Source: Dicaeum eximium (taxonomy: Eukaryota; Chordata; Aves; Passeriformes; Dicaeidae). Taken from it: a DNA stretch of 64,000 nucleotides. Both the position numbers and the translations under genes were made by a program. Where the stretch lies: contig VWZP01008292.1 in NCBI GenBank assembly GCA_013396995.1, positions 648,742 to 712,741 of the forward strand, read 5' to 3'. The notes under the pieces are model-generated. The model searched no databases. It worked only from the letters and a program-made list of their open reading frames with translations, and was not told the origin of the DNA. Shown piece by piece: positions 14,037-27,242 of this stretch (the stretch's first letter is position 1; the number at the start of each line of letters is the position of its first letter).

Positions 14037-17000
14037 TAGTTCCCCATCTGCCAACATTGCTAGCACAGGGTGACCCCCTGGATCTGCCTAGGGATGGGTT
14101 AACCCAGAGGCATTGCAGCCACTGACACCCCACCAGAACCTGTGTGTGCCCACTGCCTTTGCAGATAAAAAGCTGCCACTGACAAGCATGATAATAGCTT
14201 GAAATTGTTTTCCTCTCAGAACTACGGCTTTGTGGATTTTATTTTTTCAATATAAAAGTGTGTGTCACTTTGAAATGCTATAAAAGTGTAATACTTTCAT
14301 GTAGAAATGTTAGACATCACTACACGCATTAAAAAGCAGTTTCATGTCAAAGCCAAGCAGGTTGTGCAGAGAACCATTAAGTGCAACCATTTCATGTGCG
14401 GATGGTTTAGTCAAGAGCAAGAAATTGGAGCTGTCAGTAGGGATGAGCTGCTGGCACCCAGCAGAACCACAGCCACAGCTGTGGTGTGGTGGGGGGAGGA
14501 GAGGAGTGTTTGCCACCCGTTTACTTCTGCTAATTTAGTCTCCATGATGAATGCAGAATGAGGAAAAAAAAAAAGAGAGATCTTTGAATCAGGACAACAC
14601 CTTGGTTTCCAGATCATAGTGGGTAGAAACGTTTCGGCATAGCTCATATCTGTGAAACCTTTCAAAGCTGTGAACAAGATGCTAAATAGATTTAATAGCA
14701 CTACCCCCTCAGGATGCAATAACTTATCTGCTTACAGATATCACTCACATCACGGCACTGCTGAGAGGCCCAACGTGCCTCCCGGAAAAAGGGAGGCACC
14801 TCCTCACAGTACCTGTGTGGACTCTCCCTTCACTAGCAGACCTTGAGTCTCCCAGACAAGGTCACTAAGCCCCAGAGTGTGCTCCTGCCTGGATTCAGGG
14901 CTTTGTCACTAGGAAGTCCCCAAAGGCCACAATACCTGTGGATGTGGCCCTCCTGTTCTGTGAGCACAGGAATCTGTAATCTTCCCATCAGCAACAGCTC
15001 CATGGCAGCTAAGGCATCCGCATATGGATGTCATGGAGCTGCCAGAAATTCATGTCTCTGTGGCATGAGGTCATGCAGCCACAGCTCTGCTTGGGGATAT
15101 TGCACTCTGTTGTGGGACAAGCCAAATAGACGGTTAATTATCAGCAATATTTTCCAGCTACTTTATTTGAAAAACATTAACTTACCGACCTCTCTCACAT
15201 GCATGCACACACACACATGTGCATATACACTTCCAAGTTCTTTCCAGAAGAGGGGAGAAAATAGGCCAGGCAACATGAATAATGAAAACAATGGCACTCC
15301 CTGGGGCCATATTCTCATACAACTGTGATCCTGCAGCTCCATTATTAAAGTATCACCTTCTGAATTCAGACATGTTGCAACTCTTTGTAATTGAACTGCA
15401 GATTTATGTTTAAATCAAATGCCACTGCTCTTTCAATTGTGAAAATAGGGTTGTGTCATTAGGTTGGACTTTCATTTCCCAGTCTGGGGGATCCCTGTGT
15501 CATCTACATGGCAGATTGCTGATTCCGCAGTACTCTCCTGACACTCTCTCCTCTCGCTGTGCTGTGGCCCAGGAACCTGCTCTGCTGCCAAAAAGAGACC
15601 AGGAGGCAGACATGCCACATGGCCCCTACTCTAGATGAACAAAAATTCAGCTGAAGAAATATTTTATAAAGCTTCTCCTTCTCTTTCCCATTTCCAGTGG
15701 GGAGTATTGGCTGATGTGGCAGCAGGGTTGCTCTGAGGTCAAGATGGAGAGATCAAAGGCAGGCACTCTGGTCTGCAGCGCCTGGGTCTTTGGGATGCTG
15801 CCAGGAACAGGGCAGGCCCTTGGGAAAGCTCCCGTGGGAGAACAAGGGTGTGCTTGCCTTCCCCCCTCCTCTTAGATGCTGTACCAAATGGGCTGTCCCT
15901 TTCCACCACTTGGTTGCAGTGAGAAGGGAGGAGGGAATTGGGAAAGGGATGTCACACAGGAATTTCATGTTTTTCCCGTGGTAGGGAATTAACCTCGCTT
16001 ATTTGCATGATAAAGAGTGAGATTTGATTTCTTTAATGTGGTAGGCAGTACTTGCAGCTGCTGGGAGGGACACTGCTCCTCTGAGCTGGGCCACCTTTGT
16101 CCTGGGTATTGCTGCAGGGAACACTGTCATGGCTGCAAAGGCTGCGTGCAAAGAGCAGGAGCAGCAATGCATCACAGCATAAGCTAAGAAATGTGTATGT
16201 CCCACTTTGGGAATGAACTGCCTCCAGCCTGGAGAGACCACTCTTCCTCACTAAGAGTTCATGCTGCCAGTGATGCTCTTAAGAGGAGAGTGATTACGGT
16301 TCTGATGTCTCAGCCGTGACACAGCTATGAGTGAGCTAAAATCACATGCTAAATCATTATAAGTAGATCAATGTTAACTTGTGTGAGCACATGCACAGGA
16401 CTCCTCCATATACTGATATGTTTCCTATTGGAGTGCTTTGCCAGCACAGGAATGTTTTAAATCCTTGGCAGCTTCGCTACCAAAGCTGCTTTAGCTTTGA
16501 ACATTTTCTTCAATGCATGACGTTGTGGGTAAAACAACCAGCCCTTCCCCAAGATGCAGAAAGTACCCCAGTAAATATGATGAGCTGGCAGCGTGGCTGG
16601 TCTGCGTGAGATGCTTCTGCTGACAGGGGGATGTTGATGTGGGTTCACAGCTCCTCACACCCCTTGGCTGCCACAGCCATCACCCCCCATGTCTGCAGGG
16701 CAGATGTGGCTTTCACAGGGCCAGATACTACTGAAAGTGAATGCCGGGGATGAGGCTGCTCCTTTATCAGTTTCAGGGGCAAAACACGTGGTAAGAGAGC
16801 TGAGGGCAGTGGCACCTCCCTTCACCTTCTCTTGCGTCAGTAAATCCCCATCTGGCCACTGTATCTGCACTTTCAGAGTAGGTCAGTGCCAGGGGCAGAG
16901 TTTGCAGGTGTAGAGAGTGTTGGGTTAGCACAGCCACCATCACATGCACATCACAGTGGGCATGCTTACATCTGCAAAAAAGCTTGTATGAAAAGGGATA

Positions 17001-18280
17001 TCTTAGCAAAAGGGAAATCAAACTCACTAACCAAAGCAGTTATATTGCCAGGGAGCCCATGTGAAAGCAGATGAGATAGACTTATTTCACTTCAGCTTAA
17101 ACCAACATCTACCTGAACCTGTCTGAATCAAGTAAGTCCATTTCAAAGGAGGGATCACAACAATTTTGCACTGGCTTAATTAAGTAGTTTCAGGTCAAAC
17201 TGACAATAGAATCAGTGCAAGATGTAAGATAGGCATGAGAATATTGTAACCATAAACATGTAAGAAACAGAAGTAAATATTTTATCTTGTCAACATGGGT
17301 CATAGAACAATTACTAGAGCTGAAGAGAAACATTCAACTGCAAATGGCATTTTAATTTAAAAAATCATGTAGCTCTGAAGAGGAGCTTGTATGATGAAAG
17401 ACTTGCTTAGTCTAATGAAATTGTACTTATGCCCTTCAACCCACAGTTTGCTTAAATTCTTAAAACTATCATGGCTATAACATAAAAACCACTACACAGC
17501 CTACAAGAGTATAACAATGTATGTGGAATAATAGTATAAGAGTTAATGTTTATCTAGGCAAGCTGATAAAAGTAAACTGACCCATAGACAGATACTTATG
17601 ATATGGAAAGACAGGGCTGAAGGATATCTGCAAAATCATACAATAATCCTCCTCATACATCTCAAAGTGTTGCCTGAAACTAGCTGTAGAAACACTCATG
17701 CCCCCTTATGCCCCTATAGTTGTCTCTCTGTTCACCTTTTCAGAAGACTTTTTTTGAGTTTATTTTTTGTGAACCACAGGTGATTATATTCGAGTTTGAT
17801 CAAAAGGTAGCTCTCTCAGACCAAGATGTAAGACCTAACATTTCCAGCTTCACAAGATAATCATGCTTTGCCTGGCATGCCAGATCGATCTCATGTAATT
17901 CATATTTCAGATATCTTCAAATATCTTCCCTGATTTGGTTAAACTATTGACACATGTAATGCTCTTCTGTGTTTCTGAATTGCAGCAGTACATTCCTGAG
18001 TAAAGAAGGTGCCAGATTAAAGACTCTGTTTAAAAACTTTGTATTATTGGACTATTAAAAGTGAATTAATCTGACAGTTTAATTGCTATTTCATAATACT
18101 CTGCATTTACTTTTGTATTTTGTCTAGATTCTGTAAACAGACATCAGGTTGATTTTTATTTGTAGCTGAACTTCTTGCAGTCCCTGACAATTCTGGCTCT
18201 CTTGCCCCAGCAGAGTATTTCAGTGTGAGCATTTGTAAGCAAAACAAAGCTTGTTGAAACCTAAACAAATAAAACTAAAT

Positions 18281-18328
18281 TAAACAAAACAAAACAAAAC
18301 AAAAAAAAAGAGAGAGAGAGAAAAAAAA
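18281..18328. repeat. AAAAC / A / GA low-complexity tract
   Basis: Repeated aaaac units are followed by a run of nine A, then (GA)n, then another A run. It resembles a decayed poly(A) tail that has become a microsatellite. No retroposon body could be recognised immediately 5' of it. Confidence 0.7.
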
Positions 18329-20509
18329 GCCTTTGGGTTTTTTTTTTAATCATACTGACATTAAATTTTATGTGGCACACCCTTACCATGTTTGTTTATA
18401 CAAGACAGAAAAATTAATAAGAAAATCTCCAGAAACTAATGGTCACTCAAGAAAAATTACACAGAACCATATTTATTCTGTGCATTCAGAGTTTAATTTT
18501 CCACTTTGTTTTCTGTAACAATTGGGTCAAAGCTTATGACAGGTTTTTTTTCTGTGTAAAACAGAGAGCATTATAAAATCAGAGCTCTTAGAGGCACTAA
18601 TCAAATCCTTGCACTGGAGACTAACAGCATCTGCAGTAACCCCACATTATCTCATGTCTCTCACGATCTCCAGAGATCCTACCCTACAATACTAGAAATA
18701 CTTAAAAAAAAAAAACCTATGAAGTTTATAATGACCAGGAAGAATAGGTATCAAGAGCTCAAAAATTTAAGAGGATTAAGATTGCTTTAGCAGAGACCCT
18801 TCTGAACAATGCCTTTTATTCGTATTACATATCTGTAGCAGAGCATTACTATTTGCTGGAATTCTTCTTGGCTGCATATTTTTATCTAATGAAATGCTCC
18901 AAAGTATTTCCTCCCTGGATAGATACCACAGAATGTTACACTGGGACATCACACTGTAACTGAGGATATCCCGTGAAAAATAGGGTACTCAGCTGTTTGG
19001 TTTTTCACCATTTCACTCACATCTTGCATCAGATTTCAATAACCAACAACTAAATTATTAATCTGCCTCATATGCTCAAGTACAGACCCATGGATATTCC
19101 TATTGAGTCTAGACAGAATGGAAAAATGGTTCAAATTGAGAAAACGTTTGCTGAATCCACTCTGATTTCCATCTCATACAAGCCAGTGAAAGGATATAAA
19201 AATAAACATTTATATTAACACATCCATTAGCTTCTCTCACCTGTGCAACTCCTCTAGCTATGCTGCAGTTGTTACTGAGAAGAGCAGGGACACCCCTAAT
19301 GCATGCAAAGGATGTTGGAATATTTCCTTTCAAGCAGAAAATTTTGTGGTATTAAAAACAAATAAAAATCTTTATTATTTTGATAATCTCTGACTAAACC
19401 CATTTGTTTCTGGTCAGGGATAGCCAAATGTCTCCCATCCAGGATACCTGGAAAACTAGCAAGAGAGACATTGTAGAACAATGTTCGGACCTGGAACATG
19501 ATGGCATTGAAAGTGCCAGCAAAGGGAAAATAAGTTTTACTTCACAAATTGAGGTGACCTTGTGTACTGCATTAGCAACACGATGTTCCTTCAGTTTGGA
19601 TAAGAAAATTACGTATGATTCACAAAGAAACATTTTGAGCACAGTTGTGCTCGTTAGTCTCTGTATTTATGGATCTGGCAGCTCTTCCACTGTAAACACC
19701 AATGCTAAGGATCAGATCTCTGCTGTGAAATGCTCCTACAGAACAAAACATCACCAGAAAGCACCACCGGTAGGGTTTGAGGGCAGTACTATTTCTCACT
19801 TTCCTAAAACTGTCTAAGTTAGTCCTGCTTTTTCTAAGGTTATGCAAAGTTCAATAGAAAGAGAAAAAAATAGCAAATTTGGGTACTCAGAAATACCTCT
19901 ATGATTTTGAATTGCTATGATAAAAGTTAATTTAAGGTATTTTTAATAATGGGTTGCTTCATGACACAGACTAGCATCCTTTGTAAAAGGATCTGAAGTG
20001 GTTTTATCGAGGCTGAGGCTCAGACTGATCCTTGTGCATGTGCATGGGGAAGGAGTCCCTGAAGCACTAGTGTAGGGGCTTTTTGGAAGACTGGATGAAG
20101 AGTAACAATATCTCTGGAATATTCCAATTAAGACCAGTTGCTCCTGGTTACCTAGTGAGGAATGTTAAGAGTCCCTTCCATGACCATTTGCCCTGGCAAC
20201 AAACACAGTGAAACCACTCCAACCATCGTGCTCTGGACACCATTCCCTTCCCCCGCTCTTGTCCATGACCCCTATTTGCCACTGGCCAGGGGAATTGCAA
20301 GTGTTTTCCTTATGCAGATGGTCTCAGGGATCCAGTTCACATCACAGTCATGTCAGGAAGCTGAGGGGGAGCAATACATCATCTTGTGGGGATCTGGCAG
20401 AAGAGATCAGGGGAAGGAGGAGAGTGGAAGTGATGAACAAGAGTGGTGGTGCTGTCTTGTAGCACAGTCCAAGAGCAGGAAACCTTTTTAGTCCCTTTCT
20501 CTAAAGCTC

Positions 20510-20765
20510 TCCACAGGGTCTGGAGTGGATCCCCGGCCTCCCACAGAAGTGGAACAGGGTGCTGTGCAAGTTCCAGGCTCCACTGCGGAGTGTGGAGAGA
20601 TTATTTTAGGAAACTGAAATGTTTCCATCTCTGGAGGTCTTTGAGAACCGGACGGATGAGCAGCAGTCAAGAATAGCTTAGTTAGGGCTGATCCTCCCTT
20701 GGGCCAGAGAGGCAAAGTCGGTGATTTTATATGATTTTTCCCACTCCTATGATTCCATGGTTGAA
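20510..20765 (+). mobile_element. Decayed CR1 LINE 3' fragment
   Basis: The order of motifs matches the 3' end of avian CR1: 'ccatctctggaggtctttgagaaccggacggatg' (CR1: atccctggaggt-ttaaa-gacgtgtagatg), then 'cttagttagggctgatcc', and a terminal 'cctatgattccatgg' resembling the (attctatg)n tail of CR1. The tail puts it in + orientation. It is 5'-truncated and strongly mutated, with no reverse transcriptase reading frame. The left boundary is approximate. This family is the main reason for assigning the window to a bird or other reptile. Confidence 0.7.
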
Positions 20766-23700
20766 GCAGGGCCATGGTTCAACAGGACACCACTGTTAAA
20801 TAACATCTCATAACCAACACTACATGCAGTTAACCATGGTATGCATCTCTGAGTTGGTGGTTTGCATTTGCTCTTTCATGCAGTATTACCTTACGTCTAT
20901 AAAGTTATCAAATAACCAAACTTCTCTTTCATAGTCAAAAAGCAGTTCTTACAATAGCTAGGGGCACTGCTTCTCCCACATAAAAACTCCCAGAACTAAA
21001 AACTTATGCTTCCAAGCCTTACAAGGACAATGCAAGAGAATTAACATATTTATATGAGAATATATACTGAAAGTGCCACTGATATTGTATGTACTTCTGT
21101 CAAGGAGAATGGGAACATGAGAGAAGAGAATCCTTTTGCCAGCACTATCCTACTTGCAGGGAATCTCTGCACCACCATCCATCCCTGGAAAAAATATTCT
21201 TATTGCTGATGGATGAGAAGCCTGCAGCATCCATATAAAGTCAATTAACTCCTGCAGCATTTCTGATCCTCAGAGGGGAAAAGAATTCTTGCCTGTGCCT
21301 TTTGGGGAATCTGCAGAAATATGGCTCTGGTCAGCTTCACATTGCCTCTGGGACTGATGTGCACACCCTGTTTGACTGAAAGGGATCAGATAATCATGAG
21401 AAAAACCCCTTGGGACAGAGGAGTAATCTGATTATCTGTTTGATACTGCAGTGTGGATTTTCAGACAGAAAAAGATATTGCTTATACCCCTGTTTCACAT
21501 TACTTTTGGGGTATGGCAGGTAGTGTTTTGGGGTAATGTTCAATGGACTTGAAATTAAAGTAATGTTCAAAGTAGTTTAATCAGATGTAGCGGTCACTGA
21601 AATAGAAATGAAAATGAAAAAAACATAGTGTTAGATAGAGGGTGGTTAAAACTTTAGAAAATATTATCACTTTTTCCACTGCCACGTTTATTTCCAGATA
21701 CCACAAAGACACAATCTGGGGTAGTTTACAAATACATTTATTGTTTCTGGAAATCAGACTTAAAATACACAGAATGGAAGATAAAAAAATAAAAGCAACC
21801 TAGTGATTCTGTCAGCCACTACATAACAGAGCTTAGCAAAACCATAACCTGTGAAATAGAAAGCAATGTCATAAACATTCTTTAAGAGAGCTTTTCCCCT
21901 GTAGTAATCTGGTATTGAACAGCATCAATGTCACACTGTGGACCTGAAGAGACTTTAGTCTGATCCAATCAGACAGAACCTCTGCTCTCATCACTCCTGA
22001 CCTCACAGTCATAAGCTGACAGAGGGGTTCTTCAGACCTGAAAAGAGTAATTAAAAGTTTTAATAATAACTTATTTCAATATGGGTTGGGTAACTTCAGC
22101 ACTGAGGAGAGACTGCTAATGAATAAAGGAGGCATTAAATTCCCAGCCTCCAGCTAGAAGGACAACTTGGACCTGTGCTGGTGCTGGTGGAGAGGGGACC
22201 TTCCCAGGTGACAGGTACAGCTCTGCCCACACAGGGAATGGACCCACTGCCCCACTGATGGGCTTCCATGTCATGTGTGCACCCATTTGGGAAGAGCTAG
22301 TGCTAAGAAACATCTGCCAGGCACAGACCATGTCTCTAATGCAACTGAGAGTCCTCTGGCAATGCTCCAGTCCCACACTCAACTTTTCTGGGAAGGAATT
22401 CAGTTCAGGACTGATTGCTTTTGAGAGTAAACTTTGGTAAAGTCCACTGGAGTTTTGTTGTCATGTAGTGTCCATGTTAACTGCTCATACTCTTAATTAG
22501 CAGGTTGCAGGTTGTTTACTGAGCTTCTGCATGATGCCACTTAAATCAGAGGACAGGTCTGAAAATAAGGAGGAAAATCATACAAAAGGACTGTTTTGTC
22601 CTTTGCTGGACATATTCATATTTTGCTGGACAGGTTCATATTTTGCTGGCAATTTTTTTTTATGCTACCATCACAGGATGAGACTCAAACCAATAGTGAC
22701 AATTGCAACAGTGATTTTACTACTTCAAATTCAATGAGAAACAAGCGACAGGCTTGTGCCTGGTCTGGCTTTCCTCAGAGGGCTGCTGCCACACCTGGAA
22801 CATCAGCACTTCTATGCAGAAGAAGTATTTCTCTGAAACATCTCTGGTCACCAAGTCATTGCCTCTGCAGCATCAGATGGAAGTTATTTATGAACCACTC
22901 AAACGATAAAGCCCCTTCTGCCTCGCAGTCTTGGCTTTTGCCAGCACCCATTCCCCCATGGGGCCAGAGGAACACAGCTGATGCTCCACCCCATGGCCTG
23001 ACAGACATGCCTGCTTTTGAGTTCTGTGTGTTTTGAGAGACTGACTCCTTTTAGGATAAACCAACCCTGCATGCTCCAAATTGTCTTGCTGGTTCCTGAA
23101 AGGGCATCTTGAAGTTGTTAATTGTGTTTTGGGAAGACCTATCACCTTTAAGGAGTATTTTCAGCTTGTTTAGTCTTGCAGCCAGAGCCAGGCCAGATAA
23201 AGCGGGACTCATTTCCGTCAGCATTATCTCCATCCCTCCCCACCACCACACATGGGCAGGCACAGAGAGAGGAGTCAGCCCACAGACCCAGTAAAGGGCT
23301 ACAGGCACACTGATGAGGCAATAATAACTCCTGGTTTTGTCCAAAAAGTGTTTATTGTTATGATACCAGCTTAGGTTAAAACTTTTGTGACTATTTTGCA
23401 TTCGGTTTTCAACCAAACACTGTATTTTTGAAAAAATTGTTTCCTTTGCCCTCATTCCTTCAACCTCCTTGCTCTCTCTGGGTCTCACGGATTTTCACTG
23501 CTTCTTCCTACCTGCCCTTTGCTGTCTTTGGAGTCCATAACCATCATCCCTATGTCTCTTTTGATTTCTGCCACTCCTGACTTCTTTGATTCTCTTTTGT
23601 CTTTTCTTTCTCTTTATCTTCTCTTTCTTAATTTCCCCTTCCTTCCTGGTTGTGAGATGCACAAAGAGATGCGCTCCAGCCAAGTGAGGCATCCCACACA

Positions 23701-26700
23701 GGGGAAGTAAACCAGGGAAATATTTCTTCTGAATTATTCTGAGCAGCCCATCTCACTGCTGTAAACTATCATTGAGGCAGAGAAAAAAAGGGGTGCAAGG
23801 TCAGTCTGTGACATGTAAAATGACATATGGGAAGCCAAGTGGCCAAATGGAAAACTCTGGTTAACACTGATCTTCAGTGACTTGTGGGCACCTGCTGACT
23901 ACTACAGCCTCCTTCCTTTTCTGGTACTGAAATCTTCTCCAGACATTTTCCTCAGCAAACCCCCTTACTTTCCCAGTCTGTTCTAAAGACTTTATAAAAT
24001 TGTCTCTCTTTTGTTTTCACATCATTTTTTCTCAGCACTGTGTTCTTTAGTTCTGTACTGAAAAAAACCTTTAGCATTCTGGCATCCAATTACTAATTCT
24101 GGTGGAGCTAGACATTTTTGTAAACATGGCTGAACTATGCATGTTGTTCTTTGTTCAGGCTCCTTTATGACCTCTGGCAAGCCGCTCATCCAGTGTGCCT
24201 TGGTCTTATCACATCAGGACTTCCAGATTTTTTGAGGGAACCAAAGTTTTAAAAGACAAGGGGGTAATACAGTATTATTATTTTTATCCTTTGCCTGCCC
24301 CTGTGTTTTTCCTGCTGCCTAGCTTCCATGCAGCTGTTGAACATTTAAGAAAAACATGTCTCCCACTGAGCAAGTTCCCTACAAATGTGAATTGAGCTTC
24401 AGGCAAGAGGAAATATGAGTCCTGAGGTCACTCCTGAAATCAAACTCTTGCCTGGCTGCACATAATTCTGCAGTTGTGATTTAGAAAAAAGTAGTATATA
24501 TTTCCTACAAAGAGCATAAAAAGAAACAAATAGTGGCGATCATGAGATGATCATATGATCCTTCAAATCTCACTGTTTTTCTGGTATTTTCAAGTCATGC
24601 TTTTTGAGTCTGCAGCACAGATCCAAGCAGAAAGCGGGAGAATGTGGGATTATGGAGAGAAGATGACCTGCTGGTGCTGACCAGAGTTAATATTGGGAGG
24701 CCCCTGTGCACTCCATGCTGATTACTGGAGAAGAACTGAACTTTCTTTCCACTTAAAGATGCTGGAGCTACACCCCCTTGTTCACCGGGGAGTAGTATTT
24801 CTGTCAGATATGAAAGCAGCTTCTAATCTGCTCTGACCTTGGCAAGAAATTCAAGTCCAAATGTAGTAACATAGAAGCTGACAGGTCAGCCTGAAGAATT
24901 TGAAGTGGGGGAGGCTTCCTTGCCTTCTTTCTCTCTGTCTTTCCCTCCTTTCACTTGAAATCTTATCAAGGATCACTTCAAGTGCAGTGGCAGCTTGACC
25001 AGCCCTAGAAATGACACCAGCTGGGTCATTGTCCCTCCTGTTACAGCAGAGGTGCAGAGACCATTTACTGGCTAGGCTGAATCCGTGCTACTATTGTTAT
25101 AAGTTCATAAAGGTGGATACCCATAGAGAAAAGCTTTTTACATTTTTATGTGTAAAAATTTGAAAAGTTAATTGAAGTCTTACATCTGTACTTTGGTGCC
25201 TTACTGAAAGACTCCTGTCTTCATGCCAGAGGCTCTCTACTTTTTGTTTTCCAAGACACAGACCCACAGAGAGTTTGAAGATGGTTCTCACTTGTTCTCA
25301 CTGCTGCTGAAGGTTTCTGCCTGTCAGGTGTGCTAGTGCCTTCTTCTACACACTAAGACAAAACCACAACTGTAGAAATTACCTATGCTTGCTCTACTTC
25401 TTGCATCCTTTCTGCATCTGTGAGATTCTTCTATGTGCCTCGACAACAAAGGGGCTAAAAATGCTCTGAGCTCAAGTCCCAGTTTGGGTATTATTTAGAA
25501 GTTTGAATGATGATGGTTATCTTTCTGGATATCTTTCTTCTGGTTATTTTTCTGGGAGTGAGCTTACTTTTGACCATGTTGGCAAAAAGTTAAAAACTTC
25601 TGGTTAAAAGTTTAGGTGCTGCTTTGTACTTTGTCAGTCAAGTGATCAGACTAGAATTTCTATGGATTGCTCACAACAAAAATTATAAATTATGAATGAC
25701 CAAGGGGTACTTATTGTTTGTATTAGTTCAGAAACAGGCTTTCCACACCAGAGCCACACCAGATCCCCCTTATATTTGGCATTAAATTGGCCAGAACTAA
25801 AGCACATTCCTCACATATGAAAATTTACAATCCCATTCAAAGTAGCGTAAAGAGCACATCTTGTGGCTTTCCTCAATTCAGTGGCCACATGCAGCAGTCC
25901 AGGAAAGGGAGAAGGCACTGCCCAGCAGGGGATGGCTCTGCACCCCTGGACGTGGGGGGCTGGCCAGTGAAACCCCTCTGCTGACAGGGACACTGGATTG
26001 CTCTGTGCCTGGACCTCGCTGCCAGCCTGGGCTGACAGACACCATGCAGGAGAGGGGTTAAGGGAAAAGGGCTGACTCTCAGAGGTGAAACCTGATGTGC
26101 CTGCAATAGATAGGAATGGGGCCATGAAGAGATACAGGGAAATAAGAAAATAATGTTGCTGAGTAATCAGTAGTCATCAGTTAGCCACACTGCTACCTAT
26201 CTGCTGTCCCATTTTCTGTAGATGACATGTCAAAGGCATGATTTAATGAAGATTCTGAAGGACATTGCCTCCAGGCATCAGGAGCAGCACAGGGCATAGC
26301 ACAGATGCTCCTGTTTGAAAATCTCAAAAGCAAATGAAGGAGATGGGTAGTCATGAGCATTGCCAGTACTGAAAGATAAGATAAATATGATAGGTTTAGA
26401 TGGGAAAGCCAAAAATAAGTAAATCATGCTTGTTGGAGAGCCAGAGGTAAGCTGCAAAGAGACAAGTCAAGAGGTAACAGTCTAGGGAAATGATTCTGGG
26501 TGGGGACTAGCAGAGCAGGACAGTGCTTGCTCAGGCCAGAGGAAGAATGTGATAGTATGAAGACACATCCTCAGTGGTCCACGTTTCTTTTTAAACATTT
26601 TGCCATTTCCTACCTGCAGCTATAAAGGTCTCCCAGGTGGATTGACCCTGCTTGGGAAGGAGGGAGGAAGGACTTTATGGCTTATGCAGTTTCACTCTGC

Positions 26701-27190
26701 AAATGTCTCCTGGCTCAGCCAGGAGCCCCAAAACATGATGAGAAACTGCCAGAGGGGCAGATAGTCTGGAGAGTGAACAGAGCAGCTTCATATCCTGGTT
26801 ACCATTTATGGGACAGGGCTCCTGAGGGCGATGTGTCCGTCCAGGTGGGCAGAGCTGGGCGTCTTTTGGGGTGGCCATGGGTGTCTCCCCTTGGGGACAT
26901 ACAGCCTGCTTATGTCACCAAGCCTTTGGGAGAGCAGATGGGGATAGGGAGGCTTGGCAGAGACTGCAGGCAAAGGGTGGCATCTCAGGGTGACAGCCAA
27001 GCTTGTGAGGGATGGGGATTCCTCAGCAGCAGTGACTGGAAGCATATTGCTGCTGGTGACAGAGAGAAGGTGTTTGCTTTACCTACTGATGTGCACATGT
27101 GGGGCAGGCACTGGGTGGTAGGGGAGCAGGAACAAGAACTCACTTGAACAAAGCCCTAAATAACCTCATCTAAGCCTGAAGCTCACCCCA
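20766..27190. other. Intergenic sequence, no gene recognised
   Basis: No coding signal was found. Open frames up to about 150 codons overlap on both strands and match nothing I know. The only structure I see is the 20-bp tandem repeat at 22601-22651. Confidence 0.55.
22601..22651. repeat. 20-bp tandem repeat, two and a half copies
   Basis: Units (c/t)tttgctggaca(ta/gg)ttcata occur at 22601-22620 and 22621-22640. A third partial copy, ttttgctgg, runs into a T tract. The register is exact, so this is a recent or short-lived local duplication. Confidence 0.8.
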
Positions 27191-27191
27191 T

Positions 27192-27242
27192 TTTGAGCAA
27201 GACATTGGACTAAATGACCTCTGGAAGATCCACCCAATCTAA
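27192..27242 (+). mobile_element. Short CR1 LINE remnant
   Basis: The stretch 'gagcaagacattggactaaatgacctctggaagatcc' corresponds to the conserved CR1 3' segment (gttggactagatgatct-ccagaggtcc-ttccaacc). Only about 50 bp can be recognised, and the terminal 8-bp tail repeat is missing or mutated. Confidence 0.65.

Larger units (their letters stand above)
67..20500. other. Intergenic sequence, no gene recognised
   Basis: About 20 kb of AT-rich sequence. Open frames here are short (longest about 176 codons), overlap each other on both strands, and show no recognisable domain, paired splice sites or composition shift. I take them as chance. The region holds the small repeats listed separately (5789-5835, 8634-8705, 13993-14036, 18281-18328) and scattered A or T runs. 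No RNA gene or CpG island is visible. Confidence 0.6.

Noticed and set aside
19404..19817. 137-codon + strand frame
   Set aside because: No similarity recognised, and an opposite-strand frame of comparable size overlaps it. No splice sites that would link it to another exon.
26677..27147. 156-codon open frame near a CR1 fragment
   Set aside because: It does not resemble the CR1 reverse transcriptase or any known protein, and lies in GC-richer non-coding sequence where long chance frames are expected.
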